A stretch of 64,000 nucleotides of DNA from Scortum barcoo (taxonomy: Eukaryota > Chordata > Actinopteri > Centrarchiformes > Terapontidae): positions 20,713,085-20,777,084 of the forward strand of contig CM041546.1 of NCBI GenBank assembly GCA_023238725.1. The letters are read 5' to 3'. The notes below the pieces were generated by a model. The model saw nothing but the letters and a program-made list of their open reading frames with translations. It made no database searches and was not told where the DNA came from. Positions 13,101 through 26,933 of the stretch are shown piece after piece; within the stretch, counting starts at the first letter, position 1; each line of letters begins with the position of its first letter. The position numbers and the translations under genes were made by a program.

Positions 13101-16100
13101 ATCATATCCTCTGCAGGTGTAGCCACATGTATCAGCACACGACACTCAGCGGGAACATTTACTAAATGATCTGATGTTTAACTCCTCGCAGCACAGACCA
13201 AATCCTTTATCACTCGTGCTGAGTTGTGGTGGTTGAGCAGACAGGATGAGATCAATTTTGATCCCCAAAGGCTTAAAAACATTATTTAGAGAGAGTTTGT
13301 GTACATTCAGCTTTAGCTCAACCTTTAAGTTAAGCCTCGTGGAAAAAGCCCAGTGTGACTGAAGCTGTATTTTACCTTCCTTTCTTTCTAAACACTTACT
13401 CAACTAGTACTCCTGTCCTGTTTGATGACGGCAGGTTACGTGATTTTACATTTAGCAATAACAGAACTTCTGGCATCTGAAGCAAATATTACATCACATC
13501 TTTCGCAAATAGCAGATCTACCGGTTCTGTATTTCTGGTGTCTTGCGGCAGAGTCTCTTTCTACAGCCGACACTTTGAATCCTTTAATGTCATTTTGACT
13601 CCACGTACTAACCAGCGGACCTGTTTCCTTCGCTAAAACATCCATCTCAATGAATAAGCGTCCACCGGAAGGTCACAACAGCAGATAACAAAGATATCAG
13701 CAGATAATCTTTCATAATATCTCTAAACTAATAATATCTTATCTTATCTTTCATCATTCTGCCATGGAGAGTCAGTTACTGGAATAATCAAATTATTCTT
13801 GGAAGAGCTCCATTCGTATGGACATGCCCCTCTTGTAAGACCTCATGGACGGATAGCAGGGACGTATTGAAAGAGAACATGCATGAGTGTCCCAGAGTCA
13901 CCGCGGCTGAGGTATTTTGACCTGATGTGCCCTTAGAAAACGGATAAACTCGCTAACATAGACAGTGAAACATTTAAAGACACGGATTAATTGCATCGCA
14001 CACATAATTGTTAAACTGAAAGGTATTTTGTTACCAAGGTGACTGAAAGCTCTTCATTTGTGTCCCGTTTTAAAATAGCTTCCTCCATATGGTCTGACTC
14101 ATTTAGGCGTAGAGGTAATAGAGATAAGTCAATTAGATGTACAGCTGTCAGCCTGGGAGCTGTGGGTTCAAAGTCGCGCTCTTTCTGTAACATTTTTGCT
14201 TTTATGTACACAGCTGAAACAGACTGCAGTTTCCATGATGCGTTCAGATACCTCATACTGGCTTTCGGTTGATAAGACCAACACTGCAAAAGTTTATTTA
14301 TCTTGTTGTTGAGGAGACAGGCTGCAGGGTGACTGAAGAGCAGTCTGATTGGGTTACAGATCAAGAGTGGGTAAAGCTTTATGTTATCAATCGGTGCCAA
14401 TGTAAATGTCTGACCACAGTAGGCTTATTTTAAACTCTTATTTTAAAGTTTTACAACCCAAGAAACACAAAACTGATATAATTTATTATGATCATAATTT
14501 TTTAAACAAAATATTTGACAAAGTAAAATTTTGGCCTCCTGACGCCACTAGATGAGAATTCAAGGTATCAAAGAAAATTAGGAGAAGTTATCATCTACCT
14601 TGAGTGTTAGTCAGTAAGATTTTTGCGCTCTGCTTCATTCATTTTATGCAGTTATTCTACAAATATCTATAACTGTAAGCTGCCATTGTAGCGTGAAAAC
14701 ATGTTGAAAAGAAAGTCGATCAACGGATTTTGTTGTAATAACATCATTTAAGGGTGGAGCTTTGGTATTTGGCTACAGCGGTAGTGGGGTAGGCGATGAT
14801 GTTTGAAGAAGGCGTCTTTGCTTAAGTATTAATCAGTGTCCTCCATATGCAAACACATAACACACATACAAACTAATGATCCAGGATTCCAACTTCCTTT
14901 TTTTTGTGCAGTCAGGAAACATTTCATCAGCACAGCTCCAAGAGTGACTGAACTCAGTGTTCCTGACATGTTTCCTGGAAGACAGACTTGGACTGCTGTT
15001 GACGGCCTCTCTCTTGCTTTTCCCATCTCCCCTCTGGATGTGTCTCTCTTACCGTCCATCTGTCTGTCTCACCAACACATCTGGCAAACAGGCAGCGTCA
15101 CCCACGCACATTCTCTGATCTGAATGAGCCCACTCTCACCCGAACGCGTGCGAAGGCCGAGCCAGGAACTGCGAGGGAAAGCAACAGGAGCACAAACACC
15201 AACATGCTGCGACCTGAACGTTAGAATTTCCCCTCAGAAATCGCAACCGTCGCTGGATCCCCGTGGCCAAGATTCATGTTGTTCTTATAACTTAAATTTA
15301 GACCAATTCACGCTTCCCGAGTTTGTTCTTTTATCAAATACAGCAAAGATAAAAATGCCTCCTCATTTTGAGTACAATGTTCTCAGCATATCTGATTTGA
15401 GTAACATTTATAAACACCACATTTTGTTCTTGGCTCGTCATTGTGCAGAGCTTACACAGCGTTAAACCACCTCACCACAGTTCTGCTCGCAAAAAAGGAA
15501 ATGCCAGGATCAAATCAGCCTGGCAGTACGAGGCCCTCCCTTGATTTCCACTTAAAAACTAAAGGGAAGAAGTGGCAGAGAGGAGATAGTGCTCCTGTTT
15601 AGTATAAATCAGTGGGAGTGGTTGGCCCAGTGTGTCTCCATTATACTCTTATTAGACTCCATATTGAAGGGAGCTGGGTGAACTGGTACGAAATGGAGCC
15701 AGGAGAGGTGAAGAGGAAAGATTCGGACAAAATAGACAATAAAAAAAAGAGGAAATGAAAGACAGTGGCGAAGAATTTGAGACTGGGAAACAGGATGGAG
15801 ACGGAGAGGGACAGTGATGTTTTGGTTGGGTTGTTTGTCAAACTGTGTGTGTTTTTGCAACATTTTTTGAGAGTTAATGGCCAAAAGGCTAAACAGAAAA
15901 GACAACAGAGGGGGAAACAAGAGAGTGGAAACAGATGAAAAGAGAGTGAATGGTGGACAGATACAGAAATCTGTCTCACTTAACATTCTCTTATTTTTGA
16001 CCATGAACAATGGACGAGAGAGCACAGTGACTGCTCTGAAACCTCCTCGCTGAGATAAATGATGGCTTGGGTAAAAGGGCAAGAGTTAATTTTGTCTGTG

Positions 16101-19100
16101 CGTGCCAGTCCTCCTCTTTGGAGGGGTTTGACAGCATAGAGAAACCGAGAATGAGTTTCTGCTGGTCCCGGGATGAGACTCGAGAGTTGGAACATTCAAC
16201 ACAGCACACAGCAGCTACTGGAGTGCCCGGACAAGCGACGCTTTTGTGAGGATCAGACATCGCTCTGTCTCCAGCGCCAAGCCACTCCTCCTCGCTCTTG
16301 CGACAACATCATCAAACAAGCCCTTTGTTTCCCCAAAACATGAGCCTTTCCGCTCAGCTTATCTCTTACTGGCAGTACATGAACATCCACACAGCAACAT
16401 GCAGTCATCCTTACAGTGTGATCTGAACTTCCCCAGAATCCCACTGCTGCAGTGGTACTGAAATTTATCTCAGAGTTTTTTTGTTTTGTTTTTTTGCAGC
16501 TTAAAAAATTCACACGGAAAATAACATTTGTGAAGTGAAAAAGATTATTCTACCGCAGACATATTCACTCTTTACACACATCTTGCGTAACTCCATAAAC
16601 ATTGCCGTGAAATGTCTGTCTCAAATATTATTTCTGCAAATGATGAAATAACTTCACATCATGGTTCAGAAGGCAGAAATAGATGATAAAAGACACGATT
16701 GTTGTGCTATAGTTGTATTCCAGCGGTCTATTTCAACATATTTGCAACATGAGATCGTTTCCTCTCGCCCTTCTACGCTCACTACGATAATCATAACAAA
16801 CCTAGTGTGACCCATGAATGAACATGTGTGAGCTCCCCACTGGCAAACAAATCACCATCTAATTTCAGCTTTTTACATCATGGGATTTCATACTTCCACG
16901 ATATGACGATAAGAGATTTGAATACAGCTATCTACAACCTCCTGGGTGACTTTCAAAGCTGAGTCCAAAAATGTCTAACATTTAGGAATGCGCTGCATGC
17001 TGTTGCACGTCCAGTTTTAGGGAGTCGTGGCCCACTGGAGTTAGCTATGTGTTCAACCACGGAGGCTGCAGACAACAACATGAAGGCAACACCTGTCGCC
17101 TACCAGTCAAGATGGCTGTGAGGACATTGAGTACCCTATAGCATCGAGTGCTGTCAGTAATGTAAAGTGGAGGAAAATATGCCACAACAACACAGCAGGC
17201 TTAAGGTACAAAGAAAAAAATGTTTCTGTGATACAGTTGAAGATCTAGTGAATAAAGCTGTGACCACAGTCAATGTCAATATTTGTTCTGGGGGATTTTC
17301 CCTTTCTCTCTGTGGCTCAACAACAGCTCACAGGCCTTCATCTGAGCATTTCACTCGGGTAAAATTTATCTGAACCTGTTATCTTCTAAGTGTAGCTTTA
17401 GACTGACTTCTGACCTCTGTTAAAATGTAAGTAAAGTAAGCACGGCTAATGGCAATCAATAACATTCAACACTTTAATATCAGTATTCATAACATCAGCA
17501 TCTCCACCAACTTCACAGCGTTCAGCAGTCGGTCGCTTACTTTGGCTGTGCGTCATCAGGTGCTGGGGCCGTAGTGTACAGTGGGTTTATCAGAGCTCTT
17601 CCGTTGAAAACAGCCTCCTGCTGCAACTGGAAACAAAGCTGAAGAAAGCAGGGTTGTGGGTCTTAAAAGCAAAACAATGAGCTGAAAGATGCTGAAAAGG
17701 TCCACGGAGCTGAGGGGAAAGGCAGAATGATGTGATGTGAACTCCCTGTGGGTTTGTCACTATAAGCGACCCCTCCTACATTACATATGGTAATTTGATC
17801 CATTTTTGATATTATTAAAATATTATTGTGCAGCCTGAAGGTCAAGCTATGAATCACTGTGAATCGCTGTGACGTCTGAGTTGTCATGACCGATATTTGA
17901 ACATATCTAGTGTTTCACCCATGCTGATAACACCAGTCACTGTCTTGTGCCACTTGTGGGTCTCACCCCAGAGAGCCAGACTATAATAAATCCCAGAAGG
18001 GGCTTTTTAAAAGACTTACCTACTGGACCTTTGAAGTTAAAAATCACACAGAGCTCACTTTGAGGAGACAGGCATCTTCAAAATAGTCTGCAGACTCAAT
18101 GCCGCGCCTGTGTAGCCCGGCCTGGTTGCTGAACACAGAGCCTATGTGCCCACATCTGTATATGAGTGTGTTCAGTACGAAAACAGGTACATGTGTGTCA
18201 GCCCGCGGCGCAGAGAGGAATGCGCTTAATTGGGCCAAGGCTCAGGACTGAACGAAGCGTCAAACTGGAAGCTGGGGAGCGAAGTTTAAGGATGGGGAAT
18301 GTTTCGGTCAAAGTGAAATGTTCCAGCAGATGGTCAAAGTGGTGTTTACATTGTGGGACGATGAGAGAGATATGAGAGATATGAGACAGAGAGCGGAAGA
18401 TGTAACAACACACATGTTGAATTAACAGGCTCGACTCTTCAGCTGCCGTGACTTTGTCTCATTGTGTGTGAGAAAGGCCCTGCAGGCTTTTGATGTCTCT
18501 TCCATCCTCTCTTTCATCAGCCCTATTCAGTTCTGCTCGCTGCGATTTTCTCACAAATATCAGTCCCCTGCACCCTGTCTCGCAGAGGAAGGAGGCAGTA
18601 AACCACAGACAGGCATACTGAAACCAACAAACCCACTTTCTCAGGTAGAACACACAGAAAGCACTGCAGGACAAATAAGACGAGCAGACACAAAGATCGA
18701 CGGGCAGCCAATCGGGCAGCAGCAAAAAGGCTGAGCCAATCTGCAAAATGCGCCAAATGCTATTTAGGCTTCGGTGTATCAGGTCGTATAATGGGGTATG
18801 AAGATGTAGCAATAATTTTTAAGGTTTCACCCGAGTCCAGAGCTTGTATTTTACTCGTACAAAAAGCCTCATATACTATAATATAAAACACATCACGTGG
18901 CATTTTTCCAAGAGGCATCAGCAGGCATTGTCTGATTTTTATTCATTTTTTATTTATTTTTATTTTTACCTTTTTCTGGAGAGATTTCTTAATTTGGTGC
19001 TAATTATTGTAAAGATGCCTTTTTGCTTGGAAGAAAATCTCAATTTAAACCTGACTTAACTTATTATTATCCATGATCGGAAACTTTACTCTCTATATAG

Positions 19101-22100
19101 GTTGAATTGTATGCTTGTGCTATACTTCCTCTTAGAAAACCTCAAGAAAATTCCATATTTACCTTTCTCCAGTTGTTGTAGTTTAACTCATTAGGTAAAG
19201 TTATTCTTCATGCAAATCTTTCAAAGCATGAATTTCTGATTTTAAAGAAAGTTAACTTGACTTGAAGTTAAAATGAATACTTTGGAATGAGTGTGATCTG
19301 CTACTGCTAACTTCCCTTTTTATATCAGAGTGTCGTTATTTCTGACTGATATCAGGTTTCAGTTCCTTTGTTGAATGGCTGTGTGACTCATCGGAGGTGA
19401 GCAGCTCAGCCCGTTGACTGTTGTAAATTCGTTTTTACTTCCTGCAATTAGCCTTTGATTAAGGAAGGTAAATTTCGCCCACGGGGTTCCCACTGCTGTG
19501 AATCATTTCAATTGGGTTTAGTTTACATTGTTCAGTAGAGTTGTAAGAACTGTATTTTCAATAACCGGTTGTGATGTTCACCTTTAAAGGGACCTCAAGA
19601 GGTCATTTTCTCTGCATGAAAAGGTGTCTCTCTGTTTGAGTTTTTTCTTCTTTTGAAATACATTGGTAAGTTATTTCACAACATCACAGATCACTGAATG
19701 CAATCACTCTTTGCCCCATGTGCCACGTGAACTTGTTAAAGGTATTTTTACATTTTGCAATCCAACTGTGAAACAATTATAGTTGCTGGAAGTGTCCAAA
19801 GGTCACTCACCACAAACTGTTTTGCAAATGTCTTTTTGTTTTTTGTTTTTTCGTTACAGGTTGCAGTATAGTTACATTCTAGTAAAACCTGAGCTCACAG
19901 AAACACTCCTTCCTCGTTTCAGCAAGATATTATACAACGCGTCCCTTTATCACACAACTAATGGAGTTTAGAGTGTAGAGATTCTGATTTCCTCAGTATA
20001 AATCTGTAGTGCACGTGGCAGATATATTTACTGCATGTGATTGTCTGATTGCCACTGATAGCCACTGATAGTTTAAGCATAATAAGGTTTTAATAGCAAC
20101 TTGGGCTTCTGCCCAGCATCTGATCTCTGAGCTCTCTGTACAATGGCGGGAGGGCAGAAACACACCCATACAATTCTCTCTGAGACTTTCTACAGAAATA
20201 CATGCTTTCCTGAATTTGGTTGTAACAGATGTCTTGAAGTATTCCAGAACTAGCCAACACATCCTGAAACAATGTAAAAATATTATGTAGATGGATGATA
20301 ATTGAGGGAATTCTAATCAATCCACTTTGAAGTGATCAAAGTGTCACCGTGTCATACATAAGCATAGTAGGAATCAAAGGTGTTGAGTATATTTAAGTAT
20401 ATATAAAATATAATTGTAATTGTTTTATCAGCAATTTTTTTAACATCTTGCCTATGGTTCAATAAACCGGCTACATTAAATATCACACAGCATGAGCAGC
20501 AGCAGGGAATTAAAGAGAGCACGGTCATGGTCATGGTGGTCATGACAGCATTGTGGTCCGGCTGAGGACATTATCGACCTTTGTCATGTTCCTTCCCTCG
20601 AGTAGGCTCCTAATTATCGTGAGCATTTAACTTTTCCAAAGTGAACAAGTTAACCATTGACAAAAACAATGACATAGTGTCATCTAGTGCAAATAACTCT
20701 TTACTCTTTACTTAAATGTAATTAATAAAGAAGAGGAAGTAGACTCAAAGTAAAAATACATTATTTTGTTTGTGAGTCTTAAAGTAATAGTTTCACATGT
20801 ACAAAAATAGAAACGGGAATGAAACTATCATGAAGCCACAGTCAGAATACTTTTAATTTAGCTTAGCCCGGCCCTGTCCAAAGTTAAGAGAATCTGCCCC
20901 CCAGCACCTCTTGAGCTCACTACTTGACACGTTAGACCTTGTTTTTTGGGGTTTTTTTATCCATAGAAAAAGTATCTGTAGTTAAACCGAGGGAATGGTG
21001 TGTTGTGTAATTTGAGGTGATACATCAGAAAGTAAAGCTTTATTATGCGTCAATAAATATTGCATAAATGAAATAAATACCTAATGCAAAGGTAAAACAT
21101 CAACTAGGCTACGCCACATTGGAATAAAACAAAAATAAATCTTCCCTGGGATGCCTTTTAAGGGACAGCGTTGAACTGGGGCACTGTCCTGCCATGCGTA
21201 GCAGTGAGGACGGAGCCACTGTTTCTGAAACAGGCTGAAAGCGAGCCAGACAACTGCTGATAATCACGACCATCTGTATTATAGCAGACAGGGCCTTCTC
21301 ACGACACCTACAAAACACACACACACACACACACCCTGGGCCGTACAGTACACACACTCGGATACCAACTCAGTCCAACAGCATCATGAATGTGTTTTAA
21401 TAAAATCAGTGAAACCACCTTCATCATTTCCTGTTTAAAATACATCTTCTTACATCCTTTTATGGATGGCAAGCAAAACTTGCCGTCTAATTCTGACAGA
21501 TGACTGTTTACACAAAGGAACGTGTTATCAGCAATGATAACTTTCCGTTCCTTCCTTGGGCAGCCGGCTAACAGGCGGGATGCAGTAGATGCTACGGATG
21601 TGATACGGCTGGATCGATAATTTGGTCTAAGCAACGTGCGCGAGTTGTGTGCAGAGAGTTTTTCAAGATAGACACAGACTTTGTGTAGATGGAAGGAAGT
21701 TTAGAGAAAAGGATGCATTTTTAGGTGCATCCATGTTACTACATCTACTACTACTACTACATCATTTATAATAAAAAGTCATGCTATTTCACCAAGATCA
21801 GTTAAAATATTTCTCTTTTTGAATACACACACAGAAATGTTTGTTTCCCTTGTTTTACGGTAAGGATGAGGAAGCATGCAATGACAGTGCACACATATCC
21901 ACCTCTGTGCCGAAGGTTTCATTTGACTATGTAAACGCGCTGCGCATTCTCAAATTCTGATTTCTGATGTAAAATATTTTTCACACCTTCAGGCCCGAGA
22001 AGCCAACCAACGTGGAGACCGAGCGGCGGCGGAGCGGAGCAGCAATACAGCCAGGATACTGAACCACGTGGCCCTGGGAATTGGCATCGGGGTCTTTGTC

Positions 22101-22148
22101 CTCTCCATCATCCTCGTGACGGTTGTGACATTTATCGGTGTTAACTAA
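7185..22148 (+). CDS. CD225/dispanin-family proline-rich transmembrane protein (PRRT1-like), exon 1 frameshifted
   Basis: CD225/dispanin proteins are small two-hairpin membrane proteins; PRRT1-like members act at membranes and synapses. Exon 1 (7185-7303) gives a Pro-rich N-terminus with a PPPY motif. Exon 2 (8905-9117, 71 codons, phase 0) gives a Tyr/Gln/Pro-rich stretch, then NDYLGYSIFTMLCCCLPLGI, the CD225 membrane segment with palmitoylation-type cysteines. Exon 3 (21993-22148) gives AREANQRGD, the conserved loop after the first hairpin, then a hydrophobic segment and TAA. The exon 2/3 junction is in phase across a 12.9 kb intron. Exon 1 ends in phase 2 while exon 2 needs phase 0. An extra GC at 7290-7291, absent from an inverted copy at 10349-10437, accounts exactly for the mismatch. 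This is either a true frameshift or an assembly error. The exact paralogue is not certain. Confidence 0.8.
7970..8740. mobile_element. Degenerate TGCGG-rich interspersed repeat upstream of exon 2
   Basis: The segment contains serial variants of the motif AATTGCGGGAA(C/T)TTGCAAAA at 8060-8135. It ends with many TTATGCGGC-like words and a palindromic ATGCGATCGCAT near 8700. This style is common in dispersed fish DNA elements. Clear terminal inverted repeats could not be established, so the class is unknown. It ends about 165 bp before exon 2 of the dispanin-type gene. Confidence 0.55.
10328..10437 (-). repeat. Fold-back (inverted) partial copy of dispanin exon 1 and its splice donor
   Basis: Bases 10349-10437 are the reverse complement of about 7239-7326 with one or two substitutions and a 2-bp deletion. 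They cover the 3' half of exon 1, the GT donor and the start of intron 1. Immediately before, 10328-10348 copies the same intron start in the forward direction. The result is perfect 14-bp arms (CCCCCAGCCCACAA at 10329-10342 and its complement at 10356-10369) around a 13-bp loop. The copy reads CCCC-ACACAG where the sense exon has CCCCGCACACAG. Confidence 0.92.
11221..11320. repeat. Teleost interspersed repeat fragment
   Basis: The sequence around TTCACCATACAATGAAATTC and the preceding TTGTCATATGCACAG resembles a widespread fish repeat, probably a retroelement 3' region. The family is not certain. Confidence 0.4.
11488..11640. repeat. (CATC)n-headed teleost repeat
   Basis: A short CATCCATCCATC run leads into a segment reading CACAGGGTGCTGGAGCCTGT and CCCAGCTGTCATTGGGC. 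The same kind of segment recurs at 38458-38550, which supports a dispersed repeat family. Confidence 0.6.
20820..20990. repeat. Teleost interspersed repeat fragment
   Basis: The string of phrases AGCTTAGC, CTGTCCAAAG, CCAGCACCTCTTGAGCTCAC and ACACGTTAGACCTTGTTTT matches my memory of an abundant fish dispersed repeat. No end structure was defined. Confidence 0.5.
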
Positions 22149-25100
22149 ATCTGTTTCCGCACCTTTGCCTTATTACTCATTCTACAGATAAGATTTGAGT
22201 AATATCTGTAATGTCATTCATCACATAATCAGACCACATCGCCTTCAAGCCTTTATATGTAATCCACTGCTCTCCAACACTGGAGAATAACTGACTTTTT
22301 TTGTGTGTGTTTGTCATTTGCTTTCTCTGTAATCACCACTGACTGTACATAAAGATGGACAATATGTCTCCACTTCCTCCCATTATACAGACATGAAGCC
22401 AAAATATTGCTGATGCCGGGGTGCTGCTACGTTGGTGACGTCATTTACAGCCAGAGTCTGCACAGAGCGATTGAGGAAGGAGCCGCAGTCTCGAGATCCC
22501 GTCCTTACACCCCGCCCGCCTCTATCCTGCTTGTTTCCGCATAGCTAACTGTAGGTCGCTTGTTGTTACTGCTTTGCAAACTATGGGCTTATTGATTAGT
22601 TTACAAAACACAAATTACAGAAAAGCTCCACCTCCGTCTTATAGAACAACTCATTGTCAGTTTAAAATAGTTAATCAGGGGAATGAAAAGTTAAAGTTAA
22701 AGTCATATCTCCTCTCAATGTTCCTACTCAGGTGCCTACTTCACTCGGAGCAATAAGCAGTCTAGTTTTGGCTTCACTTTTTGCGTGCTGGCCTGTTGTC
22801 CGTCTCTATATGCAGTCTATGGGTATCACATTAAAAATCTACACTTTATGTTTTTTTGACATGTCAAATATTTTTTAAAATTTGATGCCTTTGGAGTTCA
22901 ACCTGGGTTCAGTGTTGCTCCACATGCAGACTTCATGAACTGTCCAAAGAGAAATATACATTTGGTGCTCAAATAGCAAATGATTATTGATAAAGTTTAT
23001 TAATAAAGTGTTTGTGATTTCACTCTAAGTTTAGTTTTGATCAAGATCTGAAGTTAAAATAGATTTGTCTGACTGTACGGGCAAAATATTTCTGCTCTTT
23101 CAGCAGAAATGTTGGCTGTAAATATGCACTAACACCACATAACCCACTTCAAAGTAGGGTAACACAGTATTGCATGGTGAAAAAATATAACAAAGTGAGC
23201 TTCAAAAAAGGCTTGGAGAGCAGAGAGATTTGGCTTTGCTTAGCTCATCATGCTGAACAACAAAGGGTGAGCCTGCTTGTCATTAAAGTGTATCTGATCT
23301 GAGAGGGCATGCTATTCGGGTTTGGTCCTCCTGAGTCTCAGGTCCTCCAGTGCACAGCTTAATGTCTCTGGCTCACCTGCTCTGAAAGCTGAAGTGTGTT
23401 ATGTCATCACTGCCCTGAGTTTTGTTTGTCATGCAGAGTCTGTGTGCTGTCTTCGCAATTATAGCTGATAAAGTAAGATTTCATTGTATGCCAGAATTCT
23501 TTTGAAAATAAAGTATATTGAGAGAAAAAACACTTGGGGTGTCTGGTGTATTTAGTTTTTTTTTTTTTTTTATCTGACCAATACCAGAGCCTAACAAGGT
23601 TTGCTGCAACACACACCAACGCTGATCTTATCGCTGCAGAGCTGACAGTGGAAGTATGGAGGAGATCATTTAAATTTGCATCTGTCAAATATGTGACGGT
23701 CTCCACAGGTGAGTCTAAAGCAGTGGCAGCCACGCGGGAAGCAAATATTTCTTATGGGCTCTTTTCTTGTGGAAGTAGAGATCCATCAACTTGTAATTAC
23801 ATGTAATAGAGCTTCAATGCACAATTAAATTGAATGCACATTAAATTTCTATATGACCAATATCCTTGGGTTATTAGTGTTATTACTACTAAGACTGTAA
23901 AATGTTTTAGTTCCTGATTGCAGGCTGTCAGGATTGTTGTGACAGACTGCACTGCAGGAGGCTGGACCTTCAGTCAGTACCATCAGACCTGTGACAAGCA
24001 CTGTCCACACTGCTAGCTGCAGTGGCAAGAAAGCTCAGAAAGTGCAGATTGTGGCTTAAATGAACTTAAATTAGGTACAATTAGAGTTTTTCATTAGTTT
24101 TTTCTACCAATCATCCAGTCCAAGTTGCAGTCATTAAATTAGTTCAGCCAATAGGAATTATTGTGTGAAATTGCGAAGGAGTGGAAAAAAATGTTATATA
24201 ATGATAAATATCTCTGCACTATGCTGGTTTTCATTCTTCTGTCATATTTTGATTGGCAATCTGTGTACAGCGGTATTATAAATGTCTTTAAAACTCTTAA
24301 CTCATTAATTAACTTATTAAGTTGGATCTCTCTCTAAGCCCGAGGTCGCCAAGTGCCTTTTGTCTAAAGCAACATTTCAGCTGCTTCTGTGTTTTTCATA
24401 TCAGTGCAGCCCCATCTTCTCACGTCGTGTCAGTGAGGGAACTGACATGGTACGCTCTGCGGCTTTGGAGTCGAGAACGGGTGTTTATGAGTTACGGGAA
24501 GCTTTCCAAGTTGTGGTAAACCTTTTTGTCTCCCAGCCACACCCTGGCTTACTTGTTCCACTTGCTCTCCCAGTTTCCCATCACATTTATCTCTCTTTCT
24601 CTTTCCCCTTCACCTTGCTTAACCCTCCCCGCACATATCCAAAATGCATTTCCTCAAACCTCCCCACTCTTAGCTCACTGCCTCTCTGCAGTTGTAGAGC
24701 TCTCACTCTGTCTTCACTCATCCTGTCTTTGCCTTTTCATCCTCTCACGTCATCTTCCCTTCTCCTTCTGTCGCACATCATCTTGTGTTCTTCTAATTTT
24801 TCTTTTTTCTTAATTTCAATACCAATACCAATTTCAATACTTAATACCAGACTGCAGACTGAGGTTGAAACGCTTTCAGGTTAATCTTCTCATTCTTTGT
24901 GGTTACAATGAGCGAGCAGGAGCGTCTGATCTGCTGACTGCTCAAACGTGTCAAATCTTCCACCTGAAATGTCTGCTCTGGATTTGATTTGTCAGTGTAA
25001 TGAAGCGAAAGCGACTGGATTGTTCCTATTTTTTCATGTCTGAAGAACTTGTTTTAACAACCATAATGCACCATAATGGGGATGCATTCATGGGTGGTCA

Positions 25101-26930
25101 GGTGTCTTTCTTCTTAATTTTAATCTCATCAACTGTGGATTTTTATTCAACTTTGTCTATATACTGTAAAGTGGCAGTCATTTGTGATTCATAATTTGGA
25201 TGATCCACCACATATTGACTAAGTGTGTAGGGGGCCCTCCCTCTGACTAAATGACCTTCTTTACAGAGAGGAGCTGTGGTTTCACAGGTTAGTGGGATAT
25301 CTTGCCTCAGCCATCTGCATGTCAACTGTTTGAAACCGCTTCCATTTGCTTTACTCCCCTTTTGTTGAGATGAGGTGATGTGGATTTTCAGGCCGGACTG
25401 TAGACCCAGTCAAGGGCCAGTTGGAGAGTCTAAGTCTGGTCCTGCCCAAGGCCTCTACACCTTACTCCTTATTCTCTAAGTCTTTTCTTCAAAAAGTTTC
25501 CAAGTGTTAAAATCTTCTTCTGAGGAAAATGCAGAGTCAAATAAGCACTGGAGTCCAGCAAAGTCCAGAGAGCTTTATTCTTCAACACAGAGTACAAAGC
25601 CCGAGCTGTCCTGCAGAACAACTGAGTTGTTGTCACCCACTGAGCGTCACTTTTTATATTGCCAGATGTGGGTGTACGCAGATCAGGGGGCATGTCCTGC
25701 AATGCCCCTTTTCTCTCTTTTCACGTGTCTTGGGTGTGGTTTTATTGGTGACTAGAGTTACCTTTTCCTGCCATATGTTAGATAAAGCCAGTTTCTAATG
25801 TAATCCAGATTACCTCATAGTTGGCTTAGGGCTTTTATTTTATTATGTTATACACAAGTTTCTTATCTAATGGAGTCAGAATTTCTGTTGGTTGGTTTTT
25901 TTTTTTTAAAAATGTCCAAAACTGTCCCTACTGCTTATCATAACCTTTCTGAGACACCAACCTTTAAACAACAACATTACACGACAGTTGCTCTCATACT
26001 TTATTTTGAATAACAGTCATCAAAGGTTAACATAGATTAATATGTAGTAGTATAATGTGGCCTTGTATATAGCTGCCTTACAAAAGAGAACACACACACC
26101 ACGGAGGAACTCTGTGGTAAGTAAACTACTTTTTTTTTTTTTTACCTTCCACAGTGTACACTTTCCAACCACTGTACATCCTGTCAAACCATTTGCAAGC
26201 TGCAAGCATCCACTGGTAAGAATATTTCTCAGTACAAGTTCTTATCTGTCCCTGCATTTCATGTTACAGTGACTTCAATTACGTGCGCCAGCTCTTGCTG
26301 ATATTTGCTTTATTTTTATCTAGGAAATACCATACTCACCGGTGTTGTAGTTTTCCCCAATGGGATCACAGTTTAATAAACTCATTTGTTGCTCATGTTT
26401 CAGGAATTATTCCATACAGCTGATTCAACAGTAGCACAACAGCAAACTGGGTATTGTTTGTTCTTTGTTTACCCATAAGAGGCCTTTTGGTTGTGTAAAC
26501 AGGGAGGGTTCCAGCTACCTCCATCCCCTTTAGCTTGGATCTGACCTGGGCTTTTGCAGGTGGTCAGGATATGAAATGGGCTCAGGTTACAATGTTTGTT
26601 TAGTGATTATAGACTTCCCCTACAGAACTAACAGCAGCATTGTTATAGAGGAAGTGCAACCAAAGACAGTCCTTTTCAGAATAATGTGAAACAGTAAGAC
26701 TACTGTGGTAAAGTGACTAACAGCCATTGAGTACACACATACGCTGTCCATCTACTTCATTTTGGTTTCTGCTTCAATAGTGCGCTCCTGCTGCCCCCCT
26801 GTGGCCACAAACAGTCATCAGGTGTTGACATCAGGTGGTGTCTGAAAACAGAACAGAACTTGTCACGTACATTTAAACATGCAGGCCCCCCCAAGACCAA
26901 CCGAAAGCTTTTGTTTTGATGCATAGTCTA
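22149..26930. other. Intergenic: 3' flank of the dispanin-type gene to the sdha 3' end
   Basis: This contains the presumed 3' UTR of the dispanin-type gene (candidate AATAAA at 23002 and 23507), a MITE at 22336-22822, poly-T and CT-rich stretches, and no supported gene. The open stretches at 24360-24884 are low-complexity pyrimidine-rich sequence. Confidence 0.6.
22336..22822. mobile_element. MITE with terminal inverted repeats in the dispanin 3' region
   Basis: The left end reads CCACTGACTGTACATAAAG. The reverse complement of the right end reads CCATAGACTGCATATAGAG, matching at 13 of 19 positions. The body contains GATGGACAATATG, CACTTCCTCCCATTATACAG and GTGACGTCATTTACAGCCA, phrases I recognise from an abundant non-autonomous fish DNA transposon of about 0.5 kb. 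Confidence 0.7.
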
Positions 26931-26933
26931 CAT

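Larger units (their letters stand above)
9118..21992. other. 12.9 kb intron of the dispanin-type gene
   Basis: This interval holds the fold-back copy of exon 1 at 10328-10437, repeat fragments near 11221-11640 and 20820-20990, and otherwise AT-rich sequence with only short chance reading frames. The exons either side join in phase 0. I saw no nested gene that I could support. Confidence 0.6.

Noticed and set aside
13436..13960. Open frame with MDVLAKETGPLVSTW and a nearby CPSC...HECP cysteine pattern
   Set aside because: The pieces lie on opposite strands with stops between them and I recognise no family. They could be decayed transposon sequence but cannot be supported.
24360..24884. 174-codon + strand open frame
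   Set aside because: Ser/Leu/Pro-rich pyrimidine low-complexity sequence, with overlapping open frames of similar quality and no domain or splice context.
25200..25800. Possible solitary LTR around TCCAGAGAGCTTTATTC
   Set aside because: No terminal TG/CA pair with target-site duplication or matching second LTR could be found by eye.
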